Shown: in pieces, positions 40,201-53,146 of the stretch
Layout of the letters: each line of letters begins with the position of its first letter
Numbering within the stretch: position 1 is the first letter of the stretch
Assembly (NCBI GenBank): GCA_023375785.1
Contig: SZWC01001611.1
Coordinates: 96,299-160,298, forward strand
DNA: 64,000 nt
From: Penium margaritaceum
Lineage: Eukaryota; Streptophyta; Zygnematophyceae; Desmidiales; Peniaceae
Direction of reading: 5' to 3'
The notes under the pieces: model-generated
Databases searched by the model: none
What the model was told of the DNA's origin: nothing
The model's input: the letters and a program-made list of their open reading frames with translations, nothing else
Position numbers and translations under genes: made by a program

Positions 40201-43200
40201 GTGACATTGTTTCGTCATAGTCAGTGACATAAGCCTATTTTGGTTGGTCATCGTGCATGGTATCCACATCGTGCCACAAGGTATTGAAGCTCCTTGTGCT
40301 TGCGATTTGATACTTGTTGTTCCCAAACCATTGTTTCCCCCTATGACCATTTGTGACTCGTATTATGAGTTGTTGATGTTGACCAGACACAACGGATTTC
40401 TTTCGTCAAAGGCAGTACATATGCCTACTTTGGTCGGTCATTGTGCATCGTAGCCACACGGTGCTACTACTGACTGAACGTCATTGTACTTGCTAGTTGA
40501 GAACTGATATTCCCAAATCATTGATTCCACCCCTGACCGTTTGTTACTCGTGTTATGGTTGGTCAACGTTGACCACCCATATTGAAATTCTCTGGTCATG
40601 GTCAGTGACACATGCCTAGTTTGGATGTTTGTTGTGCATATTAGCCACACCGTGCCACTACGTATTGAAGTTATTTGTCCTTTCTAGTCCATGCACGGGA
40701 TCCCAGACCATCCTCTCTCCCTCTGAACATTCGTGACTCGTGCTATGAGCTGTCAATGTTGACCATAGACAGTGGACTTCTTCGGTCATAGTCAGTGACG
40801 TATTCATCCTTTTGTTGGTCACTGTACACGCTAGCCACACCATGCCACTATTTCTTGAAGGTCTTCGTACTTGCTAGTTGATAACTAGTGTTCCTAACCC
40901 ACTGTTTCCCCCTTTGACCATTTTTGACTTGTGTGATGAGTTTTCAATGTTGACCACACACTGTGAAATTCGTTTGGTCATGGTTAGTGACATATGCCTA
41001 CTTTGGTTTGTCACTGTACATGACTACCACGCCATGTCACTACGTATTGAAAGTATTTGTGCTTTCTACTCAATGGCTAGTGTTTCCAAACAAATGTTAC
41101 CCCGCTTTGACTATCTGTGACTCGTGTTGTGAGTTTTCAACGCTGACCACATGAAGTGAAGTTTGTTGGTCATGGTCGGTGACATATGCATACTTTGGTT
41201 GTTCACTGTGCATGGTAGCCACGCTGTGCCACTTCATATTGAGGGTATTTGTACTTGCTACTTGATGACTAGTATCCACAAACCATTGTCTTTCACTCTG
41301 ACCATTTGTGACTCGTGTTATGAGATGTCAAAGTTTACCACACTTAGTGACATTATTAGGTCATGGTCAGTAACATATGCCTACTTTGGTTGGTCATCGT
41401 GCATGGTATCCACACCATGCCACATCTTATTGAATGTTCTTGTGCTTGCTAGTTGATACCTGGTGGTCCCAAACCATTGTTTCCCCCTCTGACCATTTGT
41501 GACTCCTATTATGAGTTGTCAACGCTGACCACACACAGCAGATTTCTTTGGTCAAGGGTAGTACATATGCCTACTTTGGTCGGTCATTGTGCATGGTAGC
41601 CACACTGTGCTTATACTGATTGAAGTTCGCTGTACTTGCTAGTTGAGAACTGATATTCACAGACCATTGTTCCCCCCTCTGACCGTTTGAGACTCGTGTT
41701 ATGGTTGGTGAATGTTGACCACTTACATTGAAATTCTTTGATCATGGTCAGTGACATATGCCTAGTTTGGTTGTTTGCTCTGCATTGTAGCCACACCGTG
41801 CCACTACGTATTGAAGTTCTTTGTCCTTTCTAGTTGATACATAGGGTTCCCAAACCATTGTCTTACCCTCTGGCCATTTGTGACTCGTGTTATGAGTTGT
41901 CAATGTTGACCATACATAGTGGACTTCTTCGGTCATAGTCAGTGACGTGTGCATCCTTTCGTTGGTCACTGTGCACGCTAGCCACAATGTGCCACTACTT
42001 GATGCAAATCTTTCTACTTGCTAATTGATAACTAGTGTTCCCAACCCATGGTTTCCCCCACTGACAATTTGTGACTCGTGTTATGAGTTTTCAACGTTGA
42101 CCACACACTGTGAAATCCGTTTGGTCATGGTTTGTGACATATGCCTACTTTGGTTTGTCACTGTACATGGTTTCCACGCCGTGTCATTACGTGTCGAAGG
42201 TATTTGTGCTTTCTTGTTGACAGGTAGTGTTCCCAAACCATTGTTAGCCCCCTCTGACTATCCGTGACTTGTGTTGTGAGTTGTAAATGTTCACCAAATG
42301 AAGTGAAATTATTTGTTCATGGACAGTGACATATGCATACTTTGGTTGGTCACTGTGCATTGTAGCCACACTGTGCCACTACATATTGAAGGTATTTGTA
42401 CTTGCTGGTCGATAACTAGTATTCACAAACCATTATCTTCCACCCTGATCATTTGTGACTCGTGTTATGAGATGTCAAAGTTTACCACACTTTGTGACAT
42501 TATTTGGTCATGGTCAGTGACATAAGCCTACTTTGGTTGGTCATCGTGCATGGTATCCACATCGTGCCACAAGGTATTGAAGCTCCTTGTGCTTGCTATT
42601 TCATATTTGTTGTTCCAAAACCATTGTTTCCCCATGTGACCATTTGTGATACGTATTATGAGTTGTTGATGTTGACCAGACACAACGGATTTCTTTCTTC
42701 AAAGGCAGTACATATGCCTACTTTGGTCGGTCATTGTGCATCGTAGCCACACCATGCTACTACTGAATAAAGGTCGTTGTACTTGCTAGTTGAGAACTGA
42801 TATTCCCAAACCATTGTTTCCTCCCCTGACCGTTTGTGACTCGTGTTATGGTTGGTCAACCTTGACCACCCATATTGAAATTCTCTGGTCATGGTCAGTG
42901 ACACATGCCTAGTTTGGATGTTTGGTGTGCATATTAGCCACACCATGCCACTGCGCATTGAAGTTATTTGTCCTTTCTAGTCCATGCACAGGGTCCCCAA
43001 ACCATCCTCTCTCCGTCTGACCATTCGTGACTCGTGCTATGAGTTGTCAATGTTGACCACAGACAGTGGACTTCTTCGGACATAGTCAGTGACGTATTCA
43101 TCCTTTGGTTGGTCACTGTGCACGCTAGCCACACCATGCCACTACTTCTTGAAGTTCTTCATACTTGCTAGTTGATAACTAGTGTTCCTAACCCATTGTT

Positions 43201-43787
43201 TCCCCCTCTGACCATTTGTGACTCGTGTGATGAGTTTTCAACGTTGACCACACACAGTGAAAATCGTTTGGTCATGGTTTGTGACATATGCCTACTTTGG
43301 TTTGTCACTATACATGGTTACCACGCCGTGTCATTGCGTATCGAAGGTATTTATGCTTTATTGTTGACAGCTATTGTTCCCAAACCATTGTTAGCCCCCT
43401 CTGACCATATGTGGCTCGTGTTGTGAGATATAAATGTTGACCACATGAAGTGAAATTCTTTGTTCATGGTCAGTGACATATGCAAACTTTGGTTGGTCAG
43501 TGTGCATTTTAGCCACACCGTGCCAATACATATTGAAGGGATTTGTACTTGCTAGTCGATAACTAGTATTCGCAAACCATTGTCTTTCACCTTGACCATT
43601 TGTGACTCGTGTTATGAGTTGTCAAAGTTTACCACACTTCGTGACATTATTTGGTCATGGTCAGTGACATAAGCCTACTTTGGTTGGTCATCGTGCATGG
43701 TATCCACTCCGTGCCACAATGTATTGAAGCTCCTTGTGCTTCCTATTTGATACTTGGTTTTCCCAAACCATTGTTTCCCCCTATGAG
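34226..43787. repeat. Satellite array 2, part b
   Basis: The same 190-bp monomers and ~1.145-kb units, ending abruptly at CCCCCTATGA where a 10-bp minisatellite begins. Two irregular junctions are visible: near 35650 (a D-type monomer joined to the end of an F-type at a shared CCACAC) and near 36430 (~55 bp missing). Segments at 38.6-40.0 kb closely match 31.6-33.0 kb, and 40.4-43.2 kb has matching blocks ~2.29 kb apart, showing recent multi-unit duplication. Confidence 0.93.
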
Positions 43788-44047
43788 TACGCATAAGCGC
43801 AAGTAAGTGCGTGTAAGTGTGTGTAAGTGCATGTAAGCACATGTAAGTACGTGTAAGTGCGTGTAAGTGCGTGTTAATGTGTGTAAATGCGTGTACGTTT
43901 TTGTAAGTGCATGTAAGTGCGTGTAAGTGCTTGTAAGTTCGTGTAAGTGCGTGTAAGTATGTATAAGTGTGTGTAAGTACGTGTAAGTGTGTGTAAGTGC
44001 GTATAATTACATGTAAGTACGTGTAAGTTTGTGTAAGTGCGTGTAAG
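43788..44047. repeat. 10-bp minisatellite (GTGTAAGTGC), left block
   Basis: About 26 units of GTGTAAGTGC with frequent single changes, in the same orientation as the large block at 60981-64000. It adjoins the satellite on the left and passes into the 21-bp minisatellite on the right. Confidence 0.9.
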
Positions 44048-46008
44048 GGCGTAGGTGCAGGCACCGTAGGTGCAGGCGCAGGCACCATAGGCCCAGGCCC
44101 AGGCACCGTAGACGTAAGCGCAAACACTGTAGGCATAGGCGCAGGCACCGTAGGCGCAGGCACAGGCGCAGGCATCGTAGGCACAGGCGCAGGCACCGTA
44201 GGGGCAGGCACAGGCACCGTAGGCGCAACCGCAAGCACTCAAGGCACAGGCGCATGCACTGTAGGCGCAGGCGCAAGCACCGTAGGCACAGAAGGGCGCA
44301 GGCACTGTAGGCGCAGACGTAGGTACCTTATGCGGAGGCGTAGGCATCGTAGGCGTAGTCGCAGGCACCGTAGGCAGAGGCGTAGGCACTGTAGGCGCAG
44401 GCGCAGGCACCTCAAGCGCAGACGCAGACACCGTAGGCGCAGGCGCATGCACTGTAAGCGCAGGCACAGGCACTATAGGCGCAGGCCCAGGCACCTACGC
44501 GAAGGCACAGGCACCGCAAGCACAGGCGCAGGCACCGTAGGCACAAGCGCAGGCACCGTAGGTGCAGGCGGAAGCTCCGTAGACACAAGCGCAGGCACCG
44601 TAGGCACAGGCGTAGGCACCGTAGTTACAATTACCATAGTCGCAGGCGCAGGCACGGTAGGCGCAGGCGCAGGCACTGTAGGTGAAGGCGCAGGCACCGT
44701 AGGTGTATGCGCAGGTACCGTAGTCGCAGGCACATGCACTTTAGGTGTAGGTGAAGGCACCGTAGGCGCAGGCAAAGGCATCGTAGGCATAGGCGCAGGC
44801 ATCGTAGGTGCAGGCGCACGCTCCGTGGACATAGGCGCAGGCACTTTAGGCACAGGTGCAAGCACCATAGGCGCAAGCGTAGGCACCGCAGGCGCAGGCG
44901 CAGGTGAAGGCACCGTAGGCGCAGGCACAGGCGCAGGCACCTTAGGCACGGGCGCATGCACCGTAGATGCAAGCGCAGGCACCGTAAGTGTAGGTGAAGG
45001 CATTGTAGGCGCAGGCGCAAGCATGGTACGCGCAGGCACAGGCGCCATAGGCGCAAGCGTAGGCACCGTAGGCGTAGGCGCAACCACTGTAGGTGCAGAC
45101 GCAGGCATCGTAGACGCAGCCGCAGGTACCGTAGGTGCAGGCGCAGGCACCATAGGCGTAGGCGCAGGCACCGTAGGTGCAGGTGCAAGCACCATAGGCG
45201 AAGGTGCAAGCACCGTAGGCGCAGACGCAGGCACCGCAGGCGCAGGCGCAGGCACCGTAGGCGTAGGCGCAGGCATCCTAGTTGCAGTCGGGAGCACCGT
45301 AGGCGCAGGTGCGGGCACCGTAGGTGCAGGCCCAGGCATCGCAGGCACAGTTACCGTAGGCGCAGACGCAGGCATATAGGTGCAGGCGCAGGTACCGTAG
45401 TCGCAGGCGTGGGAACCTTGGATGCAGCCGTAGACACTGTATGCGCATTTTCAGGCACCATAGGCGCATGCTCAGGCATGGTAGGCGCTGGCGCAGGCAC
45501 CGTAGGCGTAAGCACAGGCACCGTAGGCGTAGGCCCAGTTGGCGCAAGCCCAGGCACCTAGGCGCAGGCGCACGCACCTAGGCACAAGCGCAGGCACCGT
45601 AGGCGCAGGCGCAGGCACCATAGGCGAAGGCGCAGACATCGTAGGCGCAGGCGCAGGCACCGTAGGCACAGGCGCAGACACCGTAGGCGTACGCGCAGGC
45701 ACCGTGGCGCAGGTGTTGGCACCGTAGGCTGAGGCGTAGGCACCTTAGGCGCAGGCGCAGGCAGCGTACGTGCAGGCGCAGGCACCATAGGCGCAGGCGC
45801 AGGCACCGTAATCACAGGCGCAGGCACCGCAGGCACAGGCGCAAGCACTGTAGGCGCAGGCGCAAGCACCATAGGTGCAGGCTAAGGCACCGTAGGCACT
45901 GGCCTAGGCACCATAGGTGCAGGCACACGCACTTTAGGTGCAGGCAGAAGCACCATAGGCGCAAGCGCAGGCACCGTAGGCGCTTGCACAAGGCACCGTA
46001 CGCGCAGG
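44048..46008. repeat. 21-bp GC-rich minisatellite, left block
   Basis: Units of GTAGGCGCAGGCGCAGGCACC, some shortened by a 6-bp GGCGCA sub-unit, over ~1.96 kb. Because 21 is a multiple of 3, open frames appear on both strands (a 349-residue VGAGAGT-type frame on plus, PAPTVPA-type frames on minus). They shift where units vary, and I do not call them genes. It is interrupted at 46008 by element 2. Confidence 0.92.
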
Positions 46009-47133
46009 TGATACCCCTAATTTTGTCGCGTCCTTGACTTTTTCCGCGGAGACCTTATTCTGCGCTATCTGCAGACTATGCACTTCTTACACACTACTGC
46101 TCAAGCTAGGTGTGCCGTGGAACACAGACACCAGCACTAAGCTACTGATAGTTATGCGGACTACGGATCTAGATCTTTGCGCACAAACCTCACCGATGAG
46201 TGACACTCTGCGGTCCACTTCTTACTACACGTGAGCCCGCTACCTCATGGCTTCCAGCTCCTCTCCGCGGAATCCTCGTTCCACGGATGTGTTCAAGCAA
46301 GGGCACCGCTAGCAACTCACTTCACATGGGCCTTTGGCTCTTCACGCATACAGTCCCGCAGACCGCGGACAGGAGTCCATGAGCTACGAAAGGCACGGGA
46401 GTAGTGGGGTGGTGAACACAGAGGAGAGCGAGTGAATGTCTTTTATCAACATGGCGGAGTACATGAATGCGGAGTGTTGCTCAAGGAAGCAAGCAAGACT
46501 GAGCTCACCTTATGCTAGTGTCATCTAGGTCTTATCTACTTGGAACTCTGCATAGTGTGTTTACACGTCGTCGGTCTCATCTTTCTCAATCTATTTTCCT
46601 TCCCTCCTACTTGGACTCCACGCGGTGCGGCTGTGCCCCGCGGGTCTCTTCCTCAAACACATCATATTCTTTACTAATGATCTTCTTCATCCGCGGCTCT
46701 TGCACGCGGTCTTCGTGTTCTTCCTTGAATCTTCGCTTTTTGCGGTGCGTGTCCAGAGATTCCTCCGTGATTGATGCTTGGTCATTCCTGCTGATTGGGT
46801 GTTTCTCCCTTGATTGCTCGGTTCATCCGCTTATGCACCTGCACCTTGTCCGTGATTGCGGATCTTGCTGCGGCTCGTCCTTGTTCTCTTTGCACCGCGG
46901 ATTTCTCACCAATGCGTCCCGCCTTTTTCCTATGCGCATCATGCACTTGGTTGTGGAGGAATCGCCACAGGTAATTGTGCTCACCTGCAGACCCCTTGCC
47001 CCTAGATTTCGCACTACCCTTCGCTCAACCGCGTCCGCGACAGCCAGTGTTCTGTGTGCGGATTTTAGGCTGCCCATGTAGTTCTCCGTGGATGGTCTTT
47101 CCCTGCAGAGCTGTGGCTGAAGTGTGCCTGACA
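46009..47133 (-). repeat. 3' LTR of element 2
   Basis: Pairs with 59757-60881 and is the same length. Differences are mainly C/T and G/A; for example a CCGCGG in the 5' LTR is CTGCAG here near 46070. A TATA-like GATAAAAG lies on the minus strand near 46444. Confidence 0.94.
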
Positions 47134-47138
47134 CTGAT

Positions 47139-47157
47139 GCCCCCAACCCCCTATTTT
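47139..47157 (-). other. Polypurine tract of element 2
   Basis: The minus strand reads AAAATAGGGGGTTGGGGGC, then ATCAG and the LTR start TGTCA, equivalent to the tract in element 1. Confidence 0.75.
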
Positions 47158-47160
47158 CGC

Positions 47161-48612
47161 AAGACTCTGCCCCCATAGTCTTTCAGTGAGTCACCCGCTT
47201 GAATTGCTTGCAGGGCTTGGGACGGTTTTGATCCTGGCACGGTCTCCAGTATTTCTCCACAGCCCCTCTTTTCCGCTGGAAATTTTTTGCGCATTCATTC
47301 TGGACGAAGAGTCTTCATCATTTGCACCGCTCCTCCATTCTGGGCGCGGTGATCAACTGCTTGCATGAGGGGTAGTGCGGTGTGCATTCGTACTTCTTGC
47401 AGCTCGAGCATCGCTAGATCTTCTTGCCCTCGCTGCTCCGCCCCACCTCCTTGGTGCAATGCTCATGCGTGATGCCTCCGCAGTGTTCGCATCGATAGAT
47501 TGTCCCTTCGAGCCGACCGCCGCAGTTGTTCCAGTGCAGGACCGTTTGTTGGAGAACTTCTACTTGATCTTCCGCGTCTTGTTGCAACAACTGCTGCAAG
47601 TCCAAATGCCTTACTTCCCGCGCACCCCACACTGCAAGTGGCACATAGTCTTGCACATTCTGCAAGGCTTGCCGAATTCATTCAGGTCCTCTACGCATGC
47701 CCCACAGGCTGGGGCCAAGGTGTCCTCCTCATAGGACAGCAAGGCCCCTTCCTCCACGGTGGCCATTCCTACGCACTTGTGGCACAGCCCCGCCCAAACC
47801 GAGCTGCCTGTGACAAGGCAACCCTGGCGGGCCAACCTGTTGCATTGAGTGCAGTGTTCACCTATGCTGATCGCCTTGACAGAGGTGGAGCAGTTCTTTG
47901 CGGCTACTGTGGACGAGTCATGCTCGTCCTCTTCTTCTGAATCCACGTCTTCCCCTTCAGTGGTTACCTGCGGTGGCTTCCGTACTGCGAGGTGATGTTG
48001 ATTTCTCGGCGATACCGCCAACACTTCTTCAGTCTGCTTTGTCCCCCTTTGGCATTCCGCGGCTGTTCCAGGCATTTCTCGCATGTCATCCGGCGACACC
48101 CTTCGCAGTCCTGTACCGTACTGCCCCAGCGGTGTCCACATTGGGTGCACTTTTTGTTCTCCTTTTTCTTCCGAGCCTGCTTCGCTGCTGCCACCCGTCC
48201 TTCCTCCTGCCACCGCCGCATGGTGGTTCCTGAAATTGTGCGGGGTCCTTGCCGTGCCTCCGCCTATGCTTCCTCTTTCTCCTCCTCTTCCTTTTCTTCC
48301 TCTGGATCCCATCTTCTGCGTGCCTCTCCTCCTCCTAACTCTGGGCCGGTTCCGTCGTCTCCTTCCATCAGCTCTGTGTCTTCTTTCTAGTCCTCCTTGA
48401 TGCAGTTCAGACACGTGTGGTTTAGCCCAACACAGCTCTTGGCCAGCCCTTGGTGCGCTGGTTGACCGCAGAGGCGGCACACGACCTTCAAGAGCAGTGC
48501 ATTGGGCAGGTTTTCCCCACACACCACAAAGGGGCCTGTGTATGTGGCCAGGTCGCGGGGGCTCATGGGTGCGCTTCTCCGCAGAGTAGCGTCGGGCACC
48601 TTTGGGGGCCAT
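47161..48612 (-). pseudogene. PHD-like zinc-finger array (element 2, decayed)
   Basis: Fingers in order and across frames: finger 1 in 48387-48599 (CRLCGQPAH, then TCLNC), finger 2 in 47964-48221 (KKCTQC, DCEGC, CEKC), and fingers 3-4 in the lower part of the 333-residue frame 47611-48612 (HCTQC, LCHKC, ACGAC, PCRMCKTMCHLQC). The second pair of finger 4 (WTCSSC) lies just below a stop. Finger 5 is in 47414-47665 (NNCGG, YRCEHC, THEHC), and a broken end near 47380 has RCSSC. Cys/His positions match element 1 although the intervening sequence differs, which is the best evidence that the fingers were under selection. Several stops and frameshifts interrupt it. Confidence 0.68.
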
Positions 48613-48720
48613 TTCCTCGCTGCTCGTTCACTGTGACCCTGACTGTTCCGGCCGTTCCTGCTGTTCCTGCCGCTGCTGGCTCCTCTGCTCCTCCCCTTGC
48701 CGCCTCTGCCCCACTCGCAC

Positions 48721-50191
48721 CTATCCTACGGAGACCTCTATGACATCAAAACCGTCCACAGGTTGCTCCTCTTGAGGCTCTTTGCTCCACGCCTCCTCTT
48801 GTTCCGACACCTCAGCCTCATACTGCTCCAATACCTCCTCCGCACGCCATCCCCTTGAACCCTTGCGCTCCTCAAGCGGGGGAAGCTCTCCACCCGTTCC
48901 TGGTATGTGTATCTGCCAGGCCGGGGGTAACAGGACGAACTCGGTTGCTGGGTCACTCCACTCGCTGAATCCATCCGGCCCTTCCAGCCAGACGTATCCC
49001 GCGTCGACGGTAGCCACGTGGTACACCTCCCGCGCCTCCTCTGCTTCACGCCCCGCACCTGGGAATGGGCGAAGGTAGACCAAATTCCCTTACCTGATTG
49101 GCCCGTGATTAAGGCGTCGGTTGGCGGCATCACATCCGCACCAGGCTGAGACAGAGGCCCGGAGTTGTGCCTCGGCTCTTGTTGTGGACATCTCCTGGCA
49201 CCGTGCCCGGTGTCACTCCTGCATCTCCTTATCCCTCGCCATCTCTCATTCCTCTTCCGAGTGGCCATTCTGCCGTTGCTCCGGGTCTAGCGGCAGCCGC
49301 AGTGGTGGTTGCGGCATGCACAGTGCCGCGTGTGGAGGCTGTCCAAAGAGGAGGGCGTGGGGCGAAAATAATGTGGCACGGCTGGGGGTGATGTTGATGG
49401 AGTGGGCGGTATTTTTTAGGGTTTTACCCCAGTCTCTGCCCTCTGCGGTGGCCAGTGCCCGCTCCAATATGTCATGAAGTTGCTCGACCTGGCCCTGGGA
49501 CTGAGGCCGTTATCGTCCGGAGTGCACGTACTGTACACCCCACTCTACGAGTTCTTCGCAGAATGCTCCTGTGAACTCCGTGCCATTATCGCTGTGCACC
49601 ACGTGACAACTGCCAAAGCGGTAGAAGATCTCCTCACGGATGAAGCGGGCTGCGCGCTTGGAGGATTTGTCTGGGACAGCCATGACCCACATATACTTGG
49701 TGAATTGGTCCACTGCCGCAATCCAGTACCGCTCCCCTTGTGCGCGGCGTGGACGAGGCCCATGGAAGTCGGTGATGATGCGGTCTAAGGGTTCGCCTAT
49801 AGGAGAGGGCAAGTAGATGGGCATGTCCCGCAGCGTGATTTTTTTGGTTCCACTCACATGGTGCGCAGTGTTGCACCACCTCTTTTATGATTGCCAGGAG
49901 GTTGGGCACATGCAGGATGGGGGATAGCCGCTCCTTAAGTGCCTGCACACTAGACTGGTGGTGACGGTTGTAGGCCTCAATCAGCACTCGTTGCATGGAG
50001 GGTGGAGGCACCCACAGGATGTGTGGCGCGGTCCAGTAGAGGCAACCGCCCTCCCACGCATACTGCTCACATAGATGGACGAGGTCGTCATTCTTCCGCC
50101 GGTCGTATTCCACCCCCATCTGAGCTCCCAAGGCCTTGTACACTTTTTCCGCCTCCGCTTTCTGCTGTTCCTTGGTAGTGGCGCGGAGCAA
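48721..50191 (-). pseudogene. pol: Integrase (element 2)
   Basis: The N-terminal zinc region is in 49634-50191 (EAYNRHHQSSVQAL ... VVQHCAPCEWNQ). The catalytic core is in 49510-49857 with D30 (IITDFHGP) and D90 (VVHSDNGTEF). The Glu (QGQVEQLHD) lies just past a TAA that replaces the Tyr of element 1, again 60 and 35 residues apart. More core is in 49246-49467, and the C-terminal domain is in 48721-49083 (VYLRPF, VWLEGPDGF). At least one frameshift and several stops separate these parts. A DD35E integrase, now non-functional. Confidence 0.85.
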
Positions 50192-52110
50192 GATGTGTGC
50201 GGTCTGCCAGATCCGCCAATCCTGTGTTTTGAAGGGTCCCTTCTTTCCTGTTTTCTCCGCTGCAGCCTCCCCAATCTTCTTTTTCTTCTCCTTCTATAGC
50301 GCCGGCAACCCCTGGGCTCGCCTTGCATCCTGCTCCGCCTTCATTGCTTGCAGGCGCCGCTGGTGCTCCTCATCATAGGCAGGTGGCTCTCTATCCCAAG
50401 TGTCCAGTGCTGGGAGGAGCCGCAGGATCCCCACCGCGCATAGCTCCTCTTCGTCCCACTAGCTGCGCAGCCCCACCTCAGGTGGTGCCATGTGCCGCCG
50501 ACCTGGTGCTCCGCGGGCCTCGACTGTCTCTGCCTCTGGCTTTTGCCCTGCCGCTGCCTTTGGGAGCCGCAACAGGCCCGGTCTCCTTGCGATAGATTGT
50601 TCTTCATCGAGCTCTGGTGATTCACTCAGCTCGGAGATTACCACCCCCGTGTTTTCTTTGCTGCCGTGGCGGCGACTCTTTCCGCAGCCCCTCGCTCATA
50701 ATGTATTGTGGTACCGATGCCTCCTACGAGGGGCTGCAGCTGGGTTGGGACCGCACCGGCCGGCATTGGGATACTGCAGAATACCGCCAGGAGTTGTTCC
50801 ATCGCCTGGGCGGCATCCCGCTGGAACTGTTTGAGCTGCGCCGGATCGATGCTCAGACGGGCGCCTTGGGAGGGATGGTGCTGCTTGCTGCGCTTGGCGA
50901 AGGGGGCGTCAGCGGTGCTATTCCTGATGGTCCGCTTCTATTGTCCTTGGCGGCGGGTTGTAGGCGTGGTTTGTGCAAATGGAGCGTGTCTTCCTGCGGC
51001 TGAGTCTCTCTGTGGAGTAACCACACGGCTGACTGATGCTCCCTGGGGTGAGGCGGCCTGCCTGCTTGCGGCCGCGGATGCTGTGATCCTCTTGGCCGCG
51101 TTTTGAAGCTTGGCCTGTTTGTCCAGCAGGGCGGCTGATAATGTTGGCCACGGAGTGTTCTTCAGCGTTTCTCTCCTGGCTACTGCTGTCGTTGCTTGTG
51201 TGCACGCATCCTTGGGCCGTCTCCCACTTTCCACCTATCCCTCTCTCCGCTGCTCTGCTCCTTGCCTCCCTGCCGCTCGCCCAGCTGCTGCCATTGCTGC
51301 CCCCGCGCTTGCTCTCTCCTCCTCCGTTGTGATCGCCCTGTGTGCCGTCTTTGCAGTCATGTGCACTCTTCCTGCTGCCGCCCCTTGTCCTGTAGTAGCT
51401 TCATCCTTTGGTGCCGCAGGCTCAGTCATCGTCTCAGCCATCAACTCTGTTGCCACCTGTTCCACCGCCGCTTCTGCCTTTCGCCTTTGTTCCTCTGCCA
51501 TCTGTCGCCATAAGGCCTTCAGCTGATCCCGTGTTTTCGTGAGTTTGGGGGAGTCGCGGAGGTACTCCTGAGCCTCTTCTGACTCGGTGAGGGTGCGGTG
51601 TTTCTCCTCCCAACACACATCAACAGCCTCACGGGCCTAGTGGCGTACCACCTCGTCCGTTAGTGCAGTTTTTGTCTTTTGAAGCGCCTTCGACAACCCT
51701 TCGGTCACCGCGGTCGCGGTTTGTTGGCGCAAGGCACCATCCTTGGTCAGCTGCCAACATTATTCAATGGCAGCATACCAGTTCTCATGCTGTTGTTCCA
51801 ACGTGGAGATGTCTCCGAGCTCTGCCGTCGTGTACTGCACTCCCCATCTGTTGGTGATGAGCCCGAACAAGTAACCCCATCGCCATGCCTTTGCCGCGGT
51901 CCTCCTCTTTGGTACCTCCATTGTTCGCGCCGGCATGTGGGCGGCGTACTAGATGGTGAGCGTCCAAGCACGTTCTTGGAGCAGGTGCACATAGCGACGT
52001 GTAGGGTCCGAGGTTTGATCGCGGCGGACCAGGAATCACCACTCACGAGCGGCATTCACGTGGCAGTCCGGTTGTTCCGTGTCAAGGAATGTCGCCACTC
52101 CCTCCATGGC
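50192..52110 (-). pseudogene. Coiled-coil and linker region (element 2)
   Basis: Decayed counterpart of 16935-18869 in element 1. Recognisable parts, mostly in one frame with stops: RWGVQYTTAE near 51840 (element 1 has RWSV then TAG), the charged helical segment in 51235-51618 (LWRQMAEEQRRKAEAAVEQV), a basic Ala/Thr/Gln-rich stretch in 50938-51234, and an AQAMEQLLAV block near 50810. It is much less Ala-rich than in element 1, so the long Ala run there is a local expansion. Function unknown. Confidence 0.55.
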
Positions 52111-53073
52111 CTACGCGGGGTGGAGATTGAGGAGGTTGCGGAGTGCTGAAATGAGACGCTCGGCCCCTGGTGTCTCTAGTAGTTGCGTTTGCCGAGCTCG
52201 CTGGCCAAGGGAAAGGGCAGTTTTGGACGCACCCTTCAAGACCACCTGCCAGGCGGGGTTGAAGAGGGAGCTCCCTAACTTCACGTGGACTACCTCCCGG
52301 AGTTCATCTTGCAAATGTATGATGACGCTGCTCACCACATCCAGCACATGGTTGGCACCAGGTTGTTCTCCGCTGTTGCCGGAGCTTTTCTCCAGGTGGG
52401 TCAGCGCGCCCTCCATAACTGTTCCAGCAATAAGCGGGAGTCGCGGTGTCCCTCGCGCCGGACTGCCTCGTGAGGCTGGTGGGGAGGAGGAGTGCGCGAT
52501 CGGCGCAGAAGAGCCAAGTGGCGGTGGTGCACTTGCGGGTGCCGGCACTGCTGCGGGTGCCGGTACTGCTGGGGCTGCGGGAGAGCCAGCAACGGGAGAT
52601 CATCCAGGTGGTGTTGTTATTGTCGCCGCTGGGAGCGCGGAAGGGGCTGATACCGGAGCTGCGCCAGGTGACGCTGCGGCTGTTGTTGTTGCTGGGCGCG
52701 CGGAAGGGCTTGATGCCGGCATTGCTCCGGGTGACGCTGCTGTTACTGTTGTTGCTGGGCGCGCAGAAGGGCCTGATGCTGGAGGTGTACCAGGTGACGC
52801 TGCAGCTGTTGTTGCTGCTGGGCGCGCGCAAGGGCTTGATGCCGGAGGTGCTCCAGGTAACGCTGCTGCAACAGGTGGCGCGGAATGTCCTGTGCCAGCC
52901 CTAGATACGGTGGCTCGGCCCGTGGTTTGTCGCAGAATGGCATGTCTCGTGGGACCATCAACCCCCCTTGTTTGGAGGCGCGGACCTCGCGCTAGAAGGA
53001 CGAGCCATGGCGGAGGCTGTGCCGCGGTTAGCACCCGATCTACAAGTGATGCGGCAGGTGAACTGAGTGCCAC
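52111..53073 (-). pseudogene. Conserved domain of unknown function with Pro/Ala repeats (element 2)
   Basis: The frame 52111-52548 holds the conserved block (SSGNSGEQP, VVSSVIIHL, WQVVLKGA, GAERLISALRNLL) matching 18870-19967 of element 1; the C-terminal part continues below 52111 past stops. Upstream, 52600-53073 is Pro/Ala/Ser/Thr-rich with a ~21-residue (63-bp) imperfect repeat of the type SPGTPPASGPSARPATT, repeated four to five times at about 52610-52890. It lies between protease-like module 2 and the linker to integrase, as in element 1. Confidence 0.58.
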
Positions 53074-53146
53074 AGCCTGATGGTGTGAGAACCATGGGAG
53101 AGGAGACGGAGAGCGGGTGAGCTGATGTGAAGAGTGGCGTGAACGA

